Below, one piece after another: positions 36,357-45,651 of a stretch of 64,000 nucleotides of DNA (position 1 is its first letter; each line of letters starts with the position of its first letter). The stretch is from Schumannella sp. 10F1B-5-1. GTDB lineage: Bacteria; Actinomycetota; Actinomycetes; Actinomycetales; Microbacteriaceae. Position numbers and translations under genes: made by a program. The stretch spans positions 62,001-126,000 of the forward strand of contig NZ_VHQH01000039.1 in the NCBI RefSeq assembly GCF_006517535.1, read 5' to 3'. Under the pieces are notes generated by a model. The model was not told the origin of the DNA. It saw only the letters and a list, made by a program, of their open reading frames with translations, and made no database searches.

Positions 36357-37126
36357 CGGTTCTGGGCGAGTACACGGGCGAGATCGAGATCGAGGTCGCC
36401 GGGGCCGACCCCGTGCGCCTCGGCTGGGGCGTCGCGAGCGACGTCGGCCGCCGTCGTGCCAACAACGAGGACAGCGCCGTCGTGCGCCCGCCGCTCTTCG
36501 CGGTGGCCGACGGCATGGGCGGTCACTCGGCCGGCGACCTGGCATCCAAGGCGGCGGTCGTGCGCCTCGACGAGCACGAGCGCGGCGCGATGGGCACCGA
36601 GCAGGAGATCCTGACCCACCTCGAGCGCGCCGTCGACGACATCGCGCGGGTCGCGGCCGGGGTGCCGGCCGGCGCCGGCACGACCGTGACCGGCGTCGTG
36701 CTCGCCGACGCCGAGGACGGCGGCGCCGAGCTGCTCGTCTTCAATCTCGGCGACAGCCGCACCTACCGCTTCGCCGGCAACGAGCTGACCCGGGTGACGG
36801 TCGACCACTCGGTCGTCCAGGAGCTCGTCGACGCCGGCGCGATCAGCGAGGCCGAGGCCGAGTACCACCCCGAGAGCAACGTGATCACCCGCGCCCTGGG
36901 GTTCTCCGAGCATCCGGAGCCCGACTTCACGCGCATCCCGCTGCGGCCCGGGATGCGGCTGCTGATCTGCTCCGACGGGCTCACCCGCGAGGTCGAGGAC
37001 GCGCACATCCGACTGCACCTGAGCGCGGGCCTCGACCCGCTCGTCACCGCCGACGCGCTCGTGGATGCGGCCCTCGCCTCGGGCGGACGCGACAACGTGA
37101 CCGTGCTCGTCGTCGACGTGCGCTGA
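36353..37126 (+). CDS. PP2C-family Ser/Thr phosphatase
   Basis: 257 residues, soluble, with all PP2C motifs: GRRRANNEDSAVV, ADGMGGHSAGDLAS with metal-binding Asp/Gly, VFNLGDSRTYRF, LLICSDGLTREV, and GGRDNVTVLVVDV. Unlike mycobacterial PstP, it lacks the transmembrane segment and extracellular domain. Coupled to the FHA gene and facing the kinase, so it probably reverses the kinase's phosphorylation. Confidence 0.92.
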   Translation: MTVLGEYTGEIEIEVAGADPVRLGWGVASDVGRRRANNEDSAVVRPPLFAVADGMGGHSAGDLASKAAVVRLDEHERGAMGTEQEILTHLERAVDDIARVAAGVPAGAGTTVTGVVLADAEDGGAELLVFNLGDSRTYRFAGNELTRVTVDHSVVQELVDAGAISEAEAEYHPESNVITRALGFSEHPEPDFTRIPLRPGMRLLICSDGLTREVEDAHIRLHLSAGLDPLVTADALVDAALASGGRDNVTVLVVDVR

Positions 37127-37230
37127 GCTCTTCGCGGCGGCGCGAGACGCCCCGCAGGCCCCCGATCCGGGCTGCCGCGCGGGCTCCCCCCGTTCGGGGG
37201 TGGCTGCCGGGATCGGGCGATGCGCCTGCC

Positions 37231-37236
37231 TACAAT
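37231..37236 (+). promoter_or_regulatory. -10 box for the kinase gene
   Basis: TACAAT, a near-consensus -10, 30 bases before the TTG start of the kinase. It sits in the 140-base gap after the phosphatase gene and may drive the entire downstream operon. Confidence 0.55.
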
Positions 37237-37266
37237 CGGGGGAGTTCCGAGGAGAGGGGGACGACA

Positions 37267-38688
37267 TTGGCGCGCCGTCTGCCGTCTCAGCCCCCTGTGC
37301 TGCCGGGGTTCTCCTTCGTGCACATCCTCGGTTCGGGAGGCTTCGCCGACGTCTTCCTCTATGAGCAGAACATGCCGCGACGCCAGGTCGCGGTGAAGGT
37401 GCTGCTCAACGAGGTCGTCAACGAGAACGTGCGGCAGATGTTCCAGGCCGAGGCGAACCTGATGGGCCAGGTGAGCGCCCATCCCTCGGTCCTGACCGTC
37501 CACTCGGCGGGCGTCTCCGCCGACGGACGCCCCTTCCTGGTCATGGAGCTCTGCTCGGCGATCCTCAGCGAGCGCTACCGTCGCGAGCGCATCCCGGTGC
37601 CCGAGGTGCTGCGCGTCGCGGTCGCGATCGGCAGCGCGATCGAGACGGCGCACCGCGCGGGCGTGCTGCACCGCGACATCAAGCCGTCGAACATCCTCGT
37701 GACCGCCTACGGCCACCCCGTGCTGAGCGACTTCGGCATCGCGTCGACGCTGAGCGCCGAGATCGCCGAGGAGTCGATCGGCCTGTCGATCCCGTGGTCG
37801 GCCCCCGAGGTGCTGCTCGACGAGACGACCGGCACGGTCGCCTCGGAGGTCTGGGCGTTCGCGGCGACCGTCTACTCGCTGCTCGCCGGGCGTTCGCCCT
37901 TCGAGATCCCGGGGGAGTCGAACAGCTCGGCCGACCTCATGGGCCGCATCAACCGCGGTCGACCGCAGCCGATCGGACGTCCGGACGTGCCGGCGAGCCT
38001 CGAGCAGGCGCTGCGTCGGGCGATGTCGCGCCGTGCCGAGCAGCGCCCCGGCAGCGTGATCGAGGTCGTGCGCGAGCTGCAGCTCATCGAGTCGGAGCTC
38101 GGCATCGCGCAGACGCCGATCGAGCTGGCGATGGACGACTGGGCGCTCGCGAGCGCCGGCGACCTGGGCGAGCGCACGCGCGTGCGGGCGGCGCCGGGCG
38201 CGGCCGAGCCGGCGCGCCGCCGTCGTCGACGCGCGGCGGCCGGCGAGGACTACGCCGCGGTCGGCACCCTGCCCCGCGACTTGGGCGCCCCGGTGCCGTC
38301 GTCCGGGCGATCCGGCGGGCTGAGCAGGCGCCGCGGGCCGACCGGCTGGCTCATCGGCACGATCGTCGCGCTCGTCGCCGTGATCGGCATCGTCACGGGC
38401 GTGCTCGTCGTCACGGCCCAGGACGCGCAGTCCATCCCGCGCGTGGCGGACATCCGCGATCGGCAGACCAGCGGCACCGTGCGATTCAGCTGGGACGACC
38501 CGGGGCTGCGCGCGGGCGACCGCTACGTCGTGCAGGTCGACGACGACACCCCGAGCATCCAGCAGGCCGCGACCTTCCAGGTGGATGCGGCCGCCGGCTC
38601 GACCGTCTGCATCACCGTCACCGTCAACCGCGACGGGCGCACCGGCGAGGCCAGCTCGCCGAAGTGCGTCGACGTCGTGGCGGGATGA
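37267..38688 (+). CDS. transmembrane Ser/Thr protein kinase with extracellular FN3-like domain
   Basis: 473 residues. Kinase domain about 15-275: GSGGFADVFLYEQ (glycine loop), VAVKVLL (Lys), VLHRDIKPSNILV (catalytic loop), DFGIAST (DFG), WSAPEVL (APE). A charged juxtamembrane linker precedes one membrane helix at about 360-385 (WLIGTIVALVAVIGIVTGVL). The external part is only about 90 residues, FN3-like, with two cysteines, and carries no PASTA repeats, so it differs from PknB/StkP. TTG start, with GAGGAGAGGGGG upstream. Seven bases separate it from the giant repeat protein. Confidence 0.9.
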   Translation: MARRLPSQPPVLPGFSFVHILGSGGFADVFLYEQNMPRRQVAVKVLLNEVVNENVRQMFQAEANLMGQVSAHPSVLTVHSAGVSADGRPFLVMELCSAILSERYRRERIPVPEVLRVAVAIGSAIETAHRAGVLHRDIKPSNILVTAYGHPVLSDFGIASTLSAEIAEESIGLSIPWSAPEVLLDETTGTVASEVWAFAATVYSLLAGRSPFEIPGESNSSADLMGRINRGRPQPIGRPDVPASLEQALRRAMSRRAEQRPGSVIEVVRELQLIESELGIAQTPIELAMDDWALASAGDLGERTRVRAAPGAAEPARRRRRRAAAGEDYAAVGTLPRDLGAPVPSSGRSGGLSRRRGPTGWLIGTIVALVAVIGIVTGVLVVTAQDAQSIPRVADIRDRQTSGTVRFSWDDPGLRAGDRYVVQVDDDTPSIQQAATFQVDAAAGSTVCITVTVNRDGRTGEASSPKCVDVVAG

Positions 38689-38695
38689 GGCGGCG

Positions 38696-41600
38696 ATGAT
38701 CCGCCGCTGGCTCGCCGCCCGCAAGGGAGCGGTCGCGACGGCCGTGAGCGGCGCCCTGATCACGGCCGTGGTCGCCGCCGGCGCGATCCTCTCCACCGGG
38801 TACACGGCGCAGAAGCTCGACCTCGATCCCGGTGCGGTCTGGGTCGTCAACGACGCCGAGCAGGCCGTCGGCCGCGCCAACACGCAGGTGCGCGAGCTCG
38901 ACACGGTGGTGCGCACGACCGGCACCGACGTCGAGCTGCTGCAGTCCGACGACACCGTGCTCGTGGTCGACCGCAGCAATGCCTCCCTCGACACGCTCGA
39001 CCCCGCCACGGGCGAGCTGGGCGAGACCGTGGCGCTGCCGCCGGAGCAGCCGGAGGCCTGGCTGGCCGGGGACAACGTCGTGATCCTCGCGCGCGGCACG
39101 GGAGAGGTCTGGATCGTCCCGCTCACCGATCTGCAGGGCTTCGATCCCTCGAGCGAAGCCGAGCTGAACTTCGGCCGTCAGGCCGTCGCGACCGTCGACG
39201 CCGACGGCATCCTCTGGGCCTACGGCCCGGAGACCGGCGAGGTCTACCGCGTCGACGCGGCGGCCGGCGCGCAGAAGTCCGATCAGCGCTGGACCGTCGA
39301 TCTGCCGCGCGACGACGACAGCTACAGCATCTCGGCGGTCGCCGGCCGCTGGGCCGTCGTCGACGCCGACGACGGCCGCATCGCCCTGCAGGATCGCGGC
39401 GTGGTCTCGCTGCGTGGTCTGCTGGGCGCCGACGGCGACGCGGTCGTGCAGCTGCCGAGCGAGTCCGGCGACGCGGTGCTCGTCGCCGGTCGACGCGGCC
39501 TCGTCAGGGTGCCCTTCGGCGACGGCCGGGTGCAGCGGCTGGCCGACGGCGGCGGCACGCCGGCCGCTCCGGCCGTCGTGGGCACCTGCCGCTACGCCGC
39601 CTGGACCGGCGTCGGGGCCTGGCGGCAGTGCGACGGATCCGCTCGTCGCACGCTCGAGCTGGAGTCGCTCGACGGAGCCGCGCAGCTCGACTTCGTGCGC
39701 AGTGGCAAGCGCCTCGTGCTCAACGACACGCGCAGCGGAGGCAGCTGGGCCGTGCAGCACGACGGCGAGCTGATCGACAACTGGACCGCGCTGCTGCAGA
39801 AGGACGACGACCGCCAGGTCGTCGACGACGATGAGGACACGCCGCCCGAGGTCGCCGACAAGCAGGAGCCGCCCGTCGCGGTCGACGACGACCTCGGTGC
39901 GCGGCCGGGCCGGGCGACCGTGCTGCCGGTGCTGCTCAACGACTACGACCCCAACGGCGACGTGCTCGTCATCCAGAGCGCCGACACGCTGCCCGAGGCC
40001 GTCGGCCGCGTCGATCTGATCAACCGCAACCAGCAGCTGCTGCTCACGCTGCCGGCCGGCGCATCCGGAGTCGTCTCGTTCGCCTACACGATCACCGACG
40101 GCCGCGGCGGCTCCGCCTCGGCGACCGTGCGCGTCACCGTGCGCGAGCCCGGCGAGAACTCGCCGCCGCAGCAGGTGCGCGCCTCGAAGACCACCGTGCG
40201 CGCCGGCGGCGAGGTCACGGCCCAGGTGCTCGGCGACTGGATCGACCCCGACGGCGACGCCATGTTCGTGCGCACCGCCTCGGTCGCGCCGCCCGACCAC
40301 GTCACCTCGAAGCCGGACGGCGCGGTGCTCTACTCCGACGCGGGCGAGGGCGGCGACCTCAAGTCGGTCACCCTGGTCGTCTCCGACGGGATGGCCGACG
40401 GCACCGGATCGCTGGCCGTCACCGTGCGCGCGGCCGGCCAGGTGCCGATCATCGCCGATCCCTTCGCCGTGATCGCCTACGCCGGCCAGACCGTGACCGT
40501 GGCGCCGCTCGAGCACGTGCGCGGCGGTAACGCGGTCGTGCGTCTCAACGCCGTGCCGGCGAAGTCGGGCGCGACCGTGGTGCCCAGCTTCGACGCCGGC
40601 ACCTTCACCTTCGTCAGCGACCAGGTGCGCACCCACAACCTCGAGTACGTCGTGACCGACGGCACCCAGACCGTGACCGGCCAGGTGCGCATCGAGGTGC
40701 TGCAGCCGCCCGACGCGAACGCCAAGCCGATCACGATCCCCAAGACGATGTTCGTGCATCCGCTCGCGAGTCAGACGATCGACGTCGCCGGCAGCGACAA
40801 GGATCCCGCCGGGGGCGTGCTGCTCGTCACCGCCCTCAGCGGGGTGCCGGCGGGCAGCATGCAGGCCGAGGTGCTCGAGCAGCGCGCCGTGCAGGTCACC
40901 CTGACGGCGCCGCTCGAGGGCGCCGTGACGTTCGGCTACCGCATCACGAACGGCCTCTCGGAGTCGGACGGCACGATCACCGTGATCGAGATCCCGTTCC
41001 CGAGCGTCGTGCAGCCGCCCATCGCGCGCGACGACTCCGTGACGGTGCGCGTGGGCGATGTGATCGACATCCCGGTGCTCGACAACGACGAGCAGCCCGA
41101 CGGTGAGGACATCACGCTCGACCCGGTGCTGCCGCAGGACGTGCCGAGCGGCTCCGGTCTGCTCTTCGTCTCGGGCGACCGGCTGCGCTTCCTCGCGCCC
41201 AGCCAGGCCGGCACCTTCACCGCCGTGTACCAGATCAGCTCGCTCGGGCAGACGGCGCAGGCCACGGTCAAGATCTCGGTGCGCGAACGCGACGCCGCGA
41301 CCAACAACGCGCCCGTGCCGCAGGTCGTCACCGCCCGCGTGATCGCCGGGGAGACGGTCGACATCCGCATCCCGCTCAGCGGGATCGACCCCGACGGCGA
41401 CGAGGTGCAGCTGCTCGGGCTCGCGACGAACCCGGAGAAGGGATCGGTCACCTCGACGACGGCCACCGGCATCGTCTACCAGGCCGGCGCCTACTCCACC
41501 GGAACCGACACCTTCACCTACACGGTCATGGACGGTCTCGGAGCTCGCGCCACCGGAACCGTGCGGGTGGGCATCGCCGCCCGGGTCGAAGCCGGCCGCA

Positions 41601-44600
41601 ACCCCATCGCGGTCGCGGATGCCGTGATCGCCCGCCCCGGCACGACGGTCACGGTGCCCGTGCTCGACAACGACTCCGACCCCGACGGCGCCCAGCTGCA
41701 CGTCACCGCGGTCAAGCCGAACGACGCGACGGTGACGGCGAAGGTCGTCGACGAGCGCTACGTGCAGATCGCGGTGCCGAAGGACGAGGGCAGCTACGGC
41801 CTCGTCTACAGCATCGCCAACGAGACCGGCGGCATCGCCTCGAACTTCGTCACCGTCACGGTGGCCGCCGACGCGCCCCTGTCCCGTCCCGTCGCCGAGG
41901 ACACCGTGCTGACCGTCACCGATGTGCTCGGCAAGCGGAGCATCAGCGTGCCCGTGCTCGACAACGTCTTCTTCGCCGACGGCGCCGTGTCGACGCTCGG
42001 CGTCGCGCTGCTGCCCGGCTACGACGACGGCGCCCGGGTGCTCGCCGACAAGCGGATCCGCGTGGAGGTCGGCGACACGAGCCGGGTCATCCCCTTCGTC
42101 GTCACGCACCCGAAGGACCCGAGCGTGCGCGCCTACGCGTTCCTGCGCGTGCCGGGCTACGACGACGCGCTGCCGCAGCTCAACACGAAGGCCTCGAAGA
42201 TCACGGTCAAGAGCGAGTCGACGGTGCGCATCGATCTCAACGACTACGTCGTCGCGCTCGGCGGATCGCGGGTGCGGCTGACCGACACCAGCACCGTGCG
42301 CGCCACGCACGCCAACGGCGACACGCTCGTCGTCGACGACGACACGCTGCAGTACACCTCCGCCGACCAGTATTTCGGTCCCGCATCGATCTCGTTCGAG
42401 GTCTCCGACGGCGACCCGTCCGACCCGAAGACCCGCAGCGCCGTGCTGACCCTGCCGATCCAGGTCGACCCGCGGCAGAACCAGCCGCCCGTGTTCACCG
42501 GCGCCTCGCTCGAGTTCGAGCCCGGCCAGCAGCGCGAGCTCGACCTCGTGCGGCTCACCAACTACCCCTATGCCAAGGACGTCGACGAGCTCGCCTACGC
42601 GAAGGTCGGAGCCGACCCGACCGGGTTCCGGGTGCAGATCAACGGGCAGCGGCTCGTGCTGACCGCTGACGCGAGCGCCGCGAAGGGGACATCGACGTCC
42701 CTCACCCTCGGGGTCCGGGATCGCGACAACACCGGAACCGCCGGCCGCATCCAGCTCAAGGTCGTCGCCTCGACCCGGCCGCTCGCCAAACCGGTCGCCG
42801 ACGCCGCGATCGCGCAGCGCGGACAGACCACGACGGTCGATGTGCTCGCGAACGACGCCCCGAACAACCCGTTCCCGGGCAGCCCGCTCCGCGTCGTCCA
42901 GGTGCTCGGCATCGACGGGGCGTCGCTGCCGGATGGCGTCAAGGTGACGCCGAGCGCCGACAACTCCCAGCTCACCGTGCAGGTCTCGGCCACCGCCGCG
43001 CCCGGTGACACGAACCTCCAGTACCAGGTCGCCGACGCGACGCGCGACCTCGACCGCTACGTCTGGGGCGGGGTGCGCATCTCGGTGCAGGACCGCCCCG
43101 ACCCGGTCACGAACGTGCGGGTGACCGAATTCGGCGACCGCACGCTCCGGGTCGCGTTCTCGCCGGGTGTCGCCAACAACTCGCCCATCACCTCCTACGA
43201 GGTGACCGCGACACGTGCGTCGGGCGGGGGCGGCGCGACGACGACGCGGTGCACCGGATCGGCCACCTGCCGCATCGCGACCGACGGCAACGGGCCCAGC
43301 AACGCGGTGTCGATCTCGGTCGTCGCGATCAACGCCATCGGACGTTCGGATGCCGCGACGCTGCCGGGCACGATCTGGTCGGACATCATCCCGCCGCCGC
43401 CGACCGGACTCAGCTCGCGTCCGCTGAACACCGGGCTGCGGGTCAGCTGGGCCAAGCCGGTCGACGCGGCCGCCGCGAGCCCGATCACGTACTACCTGGT
43501 GACCGTGGGCGGCATCTCGCGCACCGTGTCGGTGAGCGCGAGCGACGCCCCGGGCACCGTGTACTCCACGTCGATCACCGGCGCCTCGATCGTCAACGGC
43601 AGCGCGACCGGTTACACGGTCAGCGCCCGTAACGGCGCACCGAACTCCCTCGCGCAGTGGAATGAGGCCTCCGGCAGCGGGATCCCCGCCGGCGCGCCGA
43701 TCGCGACGGTGTCGCCGACCGCATCCGGGCAGGGCACCACGCAGGCGACCCTCGGCTGGTCGGGCGTGTTCTCGTCGAACGGCCGGGACATCGGCAAGTA
43801 CTACGCCGTCGCCTACACGGGCACCGCTCCCGAGTGCGCTGTCAGCACGTCGGACGACGCCGCGCCGGTCATCACGCCGCCCACCGGACCGAACGTGCAG
43901 TCGCTGCCATCGACGGCGACGAGTGCCACATTCTCGGGGCTCGCCGTCAACCAGAGCTACTCGCTCGTGGTGTTCGCCGACAACGGGCAGGGATGCACGT
44001 CCTCCGCCGCGGTGAGCTTCGTGCCGCGCGAGGCGCCTGGCCGCGTGACCCGCATCCTCTCGTCGGCGCCGAGCCCGGGCTCGCCCGATGGCGACGGAAC
44101 CTGGAACTGGCGGATCGACTCGATCAGCGCCGACGGCGACTGGGATGCGGTGAAGTACCGGGTGATCGGCGACGGCGTCGACGCCTCGACGTCGGGCGCC
44201 GTGGTCCCCGGCTCGTCGTCGGCGATCATCACGACCGGCAACGGCTCGCACTACGGCCGCAGCATCGGCGTGCAGGCCATCGCCTGCAAGTACTACCCCG
44301 AGCTGGCGACGGGCGGATCCGACGGATACCTCTGCGGTTCCACCTGGTCGGACACCTTCGCGGTCGGCGTGCCGGTGAGCGCGCAGGTCGGCGGGCTCAC
44401 CCACGCCGTCTCGGCCGACGACCCCTCGACCGCGACATGGTCCTGGACCTCCACGACCGCGGGCCCCGATTACGGCAAGGTCGAAGTGAGCTGCGATCGC
44501 GGCGCCACGTGGATCGACACCGGCAACCAGGGCGCGCCCGGAAGCTGCACGGTGACGGACCTCGGCGGGCTCGTCGGCATCTGGCCGCCGCTCACGATCC

Positions 44601-44650
44601 GGATCACGGCCAACGGACAGACCACCTACGACAGGAGCTACCAGTGGTAG
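38696..44650 (+). CDS. giant membrane-anchored repeat protein (beta-propeller, Ig/cadherin-like, FN3)
   Basis: 1984 residues. N-terminal helix (about 10-35, AVATAVSGALITAVVAAGAIL) is a signal anchor. Residues 40-400 repeat short aromatic/Gly strands resembling a beta-propeller. An acidic linker DDDRQVVDDDEDTPPEVAD is followed by roughly ten Ig/cadherin-like units of 85-95 residues, many with VPVLDNDxDPDG or VDVLANDAPN (calcium-type motifs). From about 1470 on come FN3-like units (PDPVTNVRVTEF, PPPPTGLSSRPL) and a few less regular ones. No LPXTG, no C-terminal membrane segment; ends SYQW. Overlaps the MoxR start by seven bases. Likely an adhesin or cell-wall scaffold held by its N-terminus; function unproven. 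Confidence 0.85.
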   Translation: MIRRWLAARKGAVATAVSGALITAVVAAGAILSTGYTAQKLDLDPGAVWVVNDAEQAVGRANTQVRELDTVVRTTGTDVELLQSDDTVLVVDRSNASLDTLDPATGELGETVALPPEQPEAWLAGDNVVILARGTGEVWIVPLTDLQGFDPSSEAELNFGRQAVATVDADGILWAYGPETGEVYRVDAAAGAQKSDQRWTVDLPRDDDSYSISAVAGRWAVVDADDGRIALQDRGVVSLRGLLGADGDAVVQLPSESGDAVLVAGRRGLVRVPFGDGRVQRLADGGGTPAAPAVVGTCRYAAWTGVGAWRQCDGSARRTLELESLDGAAQLDFVRSGKRLVLNDTRSGGSWAVQHDGELIDNWTALLQKDDDRQVVDDDEDTPPEVADKQEPPVAVDDDLGARPGRATVLPVLLNDYDPNGDVLVIQSADTLPEAVGRVDLINRNQQLLLTLPAGASGVVSFAYTITDGRGGSASATVRVTVREPGENSPPQQVRASKTTVRAGGEVTAQVLGDWIDPDGDAMFVRTASVAPPDHVTSKPDGAVLYSDAGEGGDLKSVTLVVSDGMADGTGSLAVTVRAAGQVPIIADPFAVIAYAGQTVTVAPLEHVRGGNAVVRLNAVPAKSGATVVPSFDAGTFTFVSDQVRTHNLEYVVTDGTQTVTGQVRIEVLQPPDANAKPITIPKTMFVHPLASQTIDVAGSDKDPAGGVLLVTALSGVPAGSMQAEVLEQRAVQVTLTAPLEGAVTFGYRITNGLSESDGTITVIEIPFPSVVQPPIARDDSVTVRVGDVIDIPVLDNDEQPDGEDITLDPVLPQDVPSGSGLLFVSGDRLRFLAPSQAGTFTAVYQISSLGQTAQATVKISVRERDAATNNAPVPQVVTARVIAGETVDIRIPLSGIDPDGDEVQLLGLATNPEKGSVTSTTATGIVYQAGAYSTGTDTFTYTVMDGLGARATGTVRVGIAARVEAGRNPIAVADAVIARPGTTVTVPVLDNDSDPDGAQLHVTAVKPNDATVTAKVVDERYVQIAVPKDEGSYGLVYSIANETGGIASNFVTVTVAADAPLSRPVAEDTVLTVTDVLGKRSISVPVLDNVFFADGAVSTLGVALLPGYDDGARVLADKRIRVEVGDTSRVIPFVVTHPKDPSVRAYAFLRVPGYDDALPQLNTKASKITVKSESTVRIDLNDYVVALGGSRVRLTDTSTVRATHANGDTLVVDDDTLQYTSADQYFGPASISFEVSDGDPSDPKTRSAVLTLPIQVDPRQNQPPVFTGASLEFEPGQQRELDLVRLTNYPYAKDVDELAYAKVGADPTGFRVQINGQRLVLTADASAAKGTSTSLTLGVRDRDNTGTAGRIQLKVVASTRPLAKPVADAAIAQRGQTTTVDVLANDAPNNPFPGSPLRVVQVLGIDGASLPDGVKVTPSADNSQLTVQVSATAAPGDTNLQYQVADATRDLDRYVWGGVRISVQDRPDPVTNVRVTEFGDRTLRVAFSPGVANNSPITSYEVTATRASGGGGATTTRCTGSATCRIATDGNGPSNAVSISVVAINAIGRSDAATLPGTIWSDIIPPPPTGLSSRPLNTGLRVSWAKPVDAAAASPITYYLVTVGGISRTVSVSASDAPGTVYSTSITGASIVNGSATGYTVSARNGAPNSLAQWNEASGSGIPAGAPIATVSPTASGQGTTQATLGWSGVFSSNGRDIGKYYAVAYTGTAPECAVSTSDDAAPVITPPTGPNVQSLPSTATSATFSGLAVNQSYSLVVFADNGQGCTSSAAVSFVPREAPGRVTRILSSAPSPGSPDGDGTWNWRIDSISADGDWDAVKYRVIGDGVDASTSGAVVPGSSSAIITTGNGSHYGRSIGVQAIACKYYPELATGGSDGYLCGSTWSDTFAVGVPVSAQVGGLTHAVSADDPSTATWSWTSTTAGPDYGKVEVSCDRGATWIDTGNQGAPGSCTVTDLGGLVGIWPPLTIRITANGQTTYDRSYQW

Positions 44651-45651
44651 ACGGCACGACCGCCAGCCCCGCCCAGCGGGTCACGATGACGCCCGAGCAG
44701 GCGGCGTGGTACCAGGACACCTTCGCGCGGCTCGTGACCAACGTCGAGCAGGTGCTGGTCGGCAAGACCTTCGTCGTGCGCCTCGGATTCGTGGCTCTGC
44801 TCAGCGAGGGCCACCTGCTGCTCGAGGACTTCCCGGGCACCGGCAAGACCTCCCTCGCGCGGGCGATCGCGCAGAGCGTCGACGGCAGTTCCAGCCGCGT
44901 GCAGTTCACGCCCGACCTGCTGCCCGGAGACATCACCGGCGTCAGCATCTACGACCAGCGCACGGGGAGCTTCGAGTTCCATCGCGGCCCCGTGTTCGCG
45001 AACATCGTGCTCGCCGATGAGATCAACCGCGCCAGCCCGAAGACCCAGGCCGCGCTGCTCGAGGTCATGGAGGAGCGCCACATCACGGCCGACGGCGTCG
45101 AGCACTCCGTCGCGGCGCCGTTCATGGTCATCGCGACCCAGAACCCCATCGAGCAGGCCGGCACCTACCGACTGCCCGAGGCGCAGCTCGACCGCTTCCT
45201 GCTGAAGGCCTCGATCGGATATCCCGACCACGCCTCGACCCTGCGCATCCTCGAGACCGCCGGCAGCCGCTCGCACGAGATCACGCTCGACCCGGTGATC
45301 GGCGCCGCGCAGGTGGTCGAGATGGCGCGGCTCGCCCGCACGGTGCACGTCGACCCGACGATCAACGACTACGTCTCCCGCCTCGTCGAGGCGACCCGCA
45401 CGGCGACCGAGGTGCGCCTCGGCGGCAGCGTGCGCGCCGCGCTCGCCCTGATCCGCGCCGCGAAGACGCTCGCCGCCGCATCCGGACGGCACTACGTCAT
45501 CCCCGACGACGTCAAGGCCCTCGCCGAGCCCGTGCTCGCCCACCGCCTCGTGCTCGACCCTGAAGCCGAGTTCGACGGGGTCACGACCTCGGGCGTCGTG
45601 TCGCAGATCCTGATCGAGACCCCGCCGCCGAGCGATCGGCAAGCTGTGTGA
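44644..45651 (+). CDS. MoxR-family AAA+ ATPase
   Basis: 335 residues, chaperone-like AAA+ protein. Walker A FPGTGKTSLARAIA, then the MoxR signature RVQFTPDLLPGDITGVSIYD, Walker B NIVLADEINRASPKTQAALLEVMEE, sensor 1 ATQNPIEQAGTYRLPEAQLDRFL, and C-terminal lid. GTG at 44644 has AGGAG six bases upstream; ATG at 44686 is the alternative. MoxR ATPases normally act with DUF58/VWA and transglutaminase-fold membrane proteins, exactly its next two neighbours. Confidence 0.93.
   Translation: MVDGTTASPAQRVTMTPEQAAWYQDTFARLVTNVEQVLVGKTFVVRLGFVALLSEGHLLLEDFPGTGKTSLARAIAQSVDGSSSRVQFTPDLLPGDITGVSIYDQRTGSFEFHRGPVFANIVLADEINRASPKTQAALLEVMEERHITADGVEHSVAAPFMVIATQNPIEQAGTYRLPEAQLDRFLLKASIGYPDHASTLRILETAGSRSHEITLDPVIGAAQVVEMARLARTVHVDPTINDYVSRLVEATRTATEVRLGGSVRAALALIRAAKTLAAASGRHYVIPDDVKALAEPVLAHRLVLDPEAEFDGVTTSGVVSQILIETPPPSDRQAV

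Noticed and set aside
35138-37267. Extension of the class-III aminotransferase frame up to 37267
   Set aside because: The added 710 residues cover the Lrp, FHA and PP2C genes in other frames and resemble nothing; the family start is at 35137.
38624-44404. Minus-strand open frame of 1926 codons opposite the giant repeat protein
   Set aside because: Same GC-driven artefact; composition is His/Arg/Asp/Gly/Val with no motifs, and the plus strand has regular Ig/FN3 repeats.
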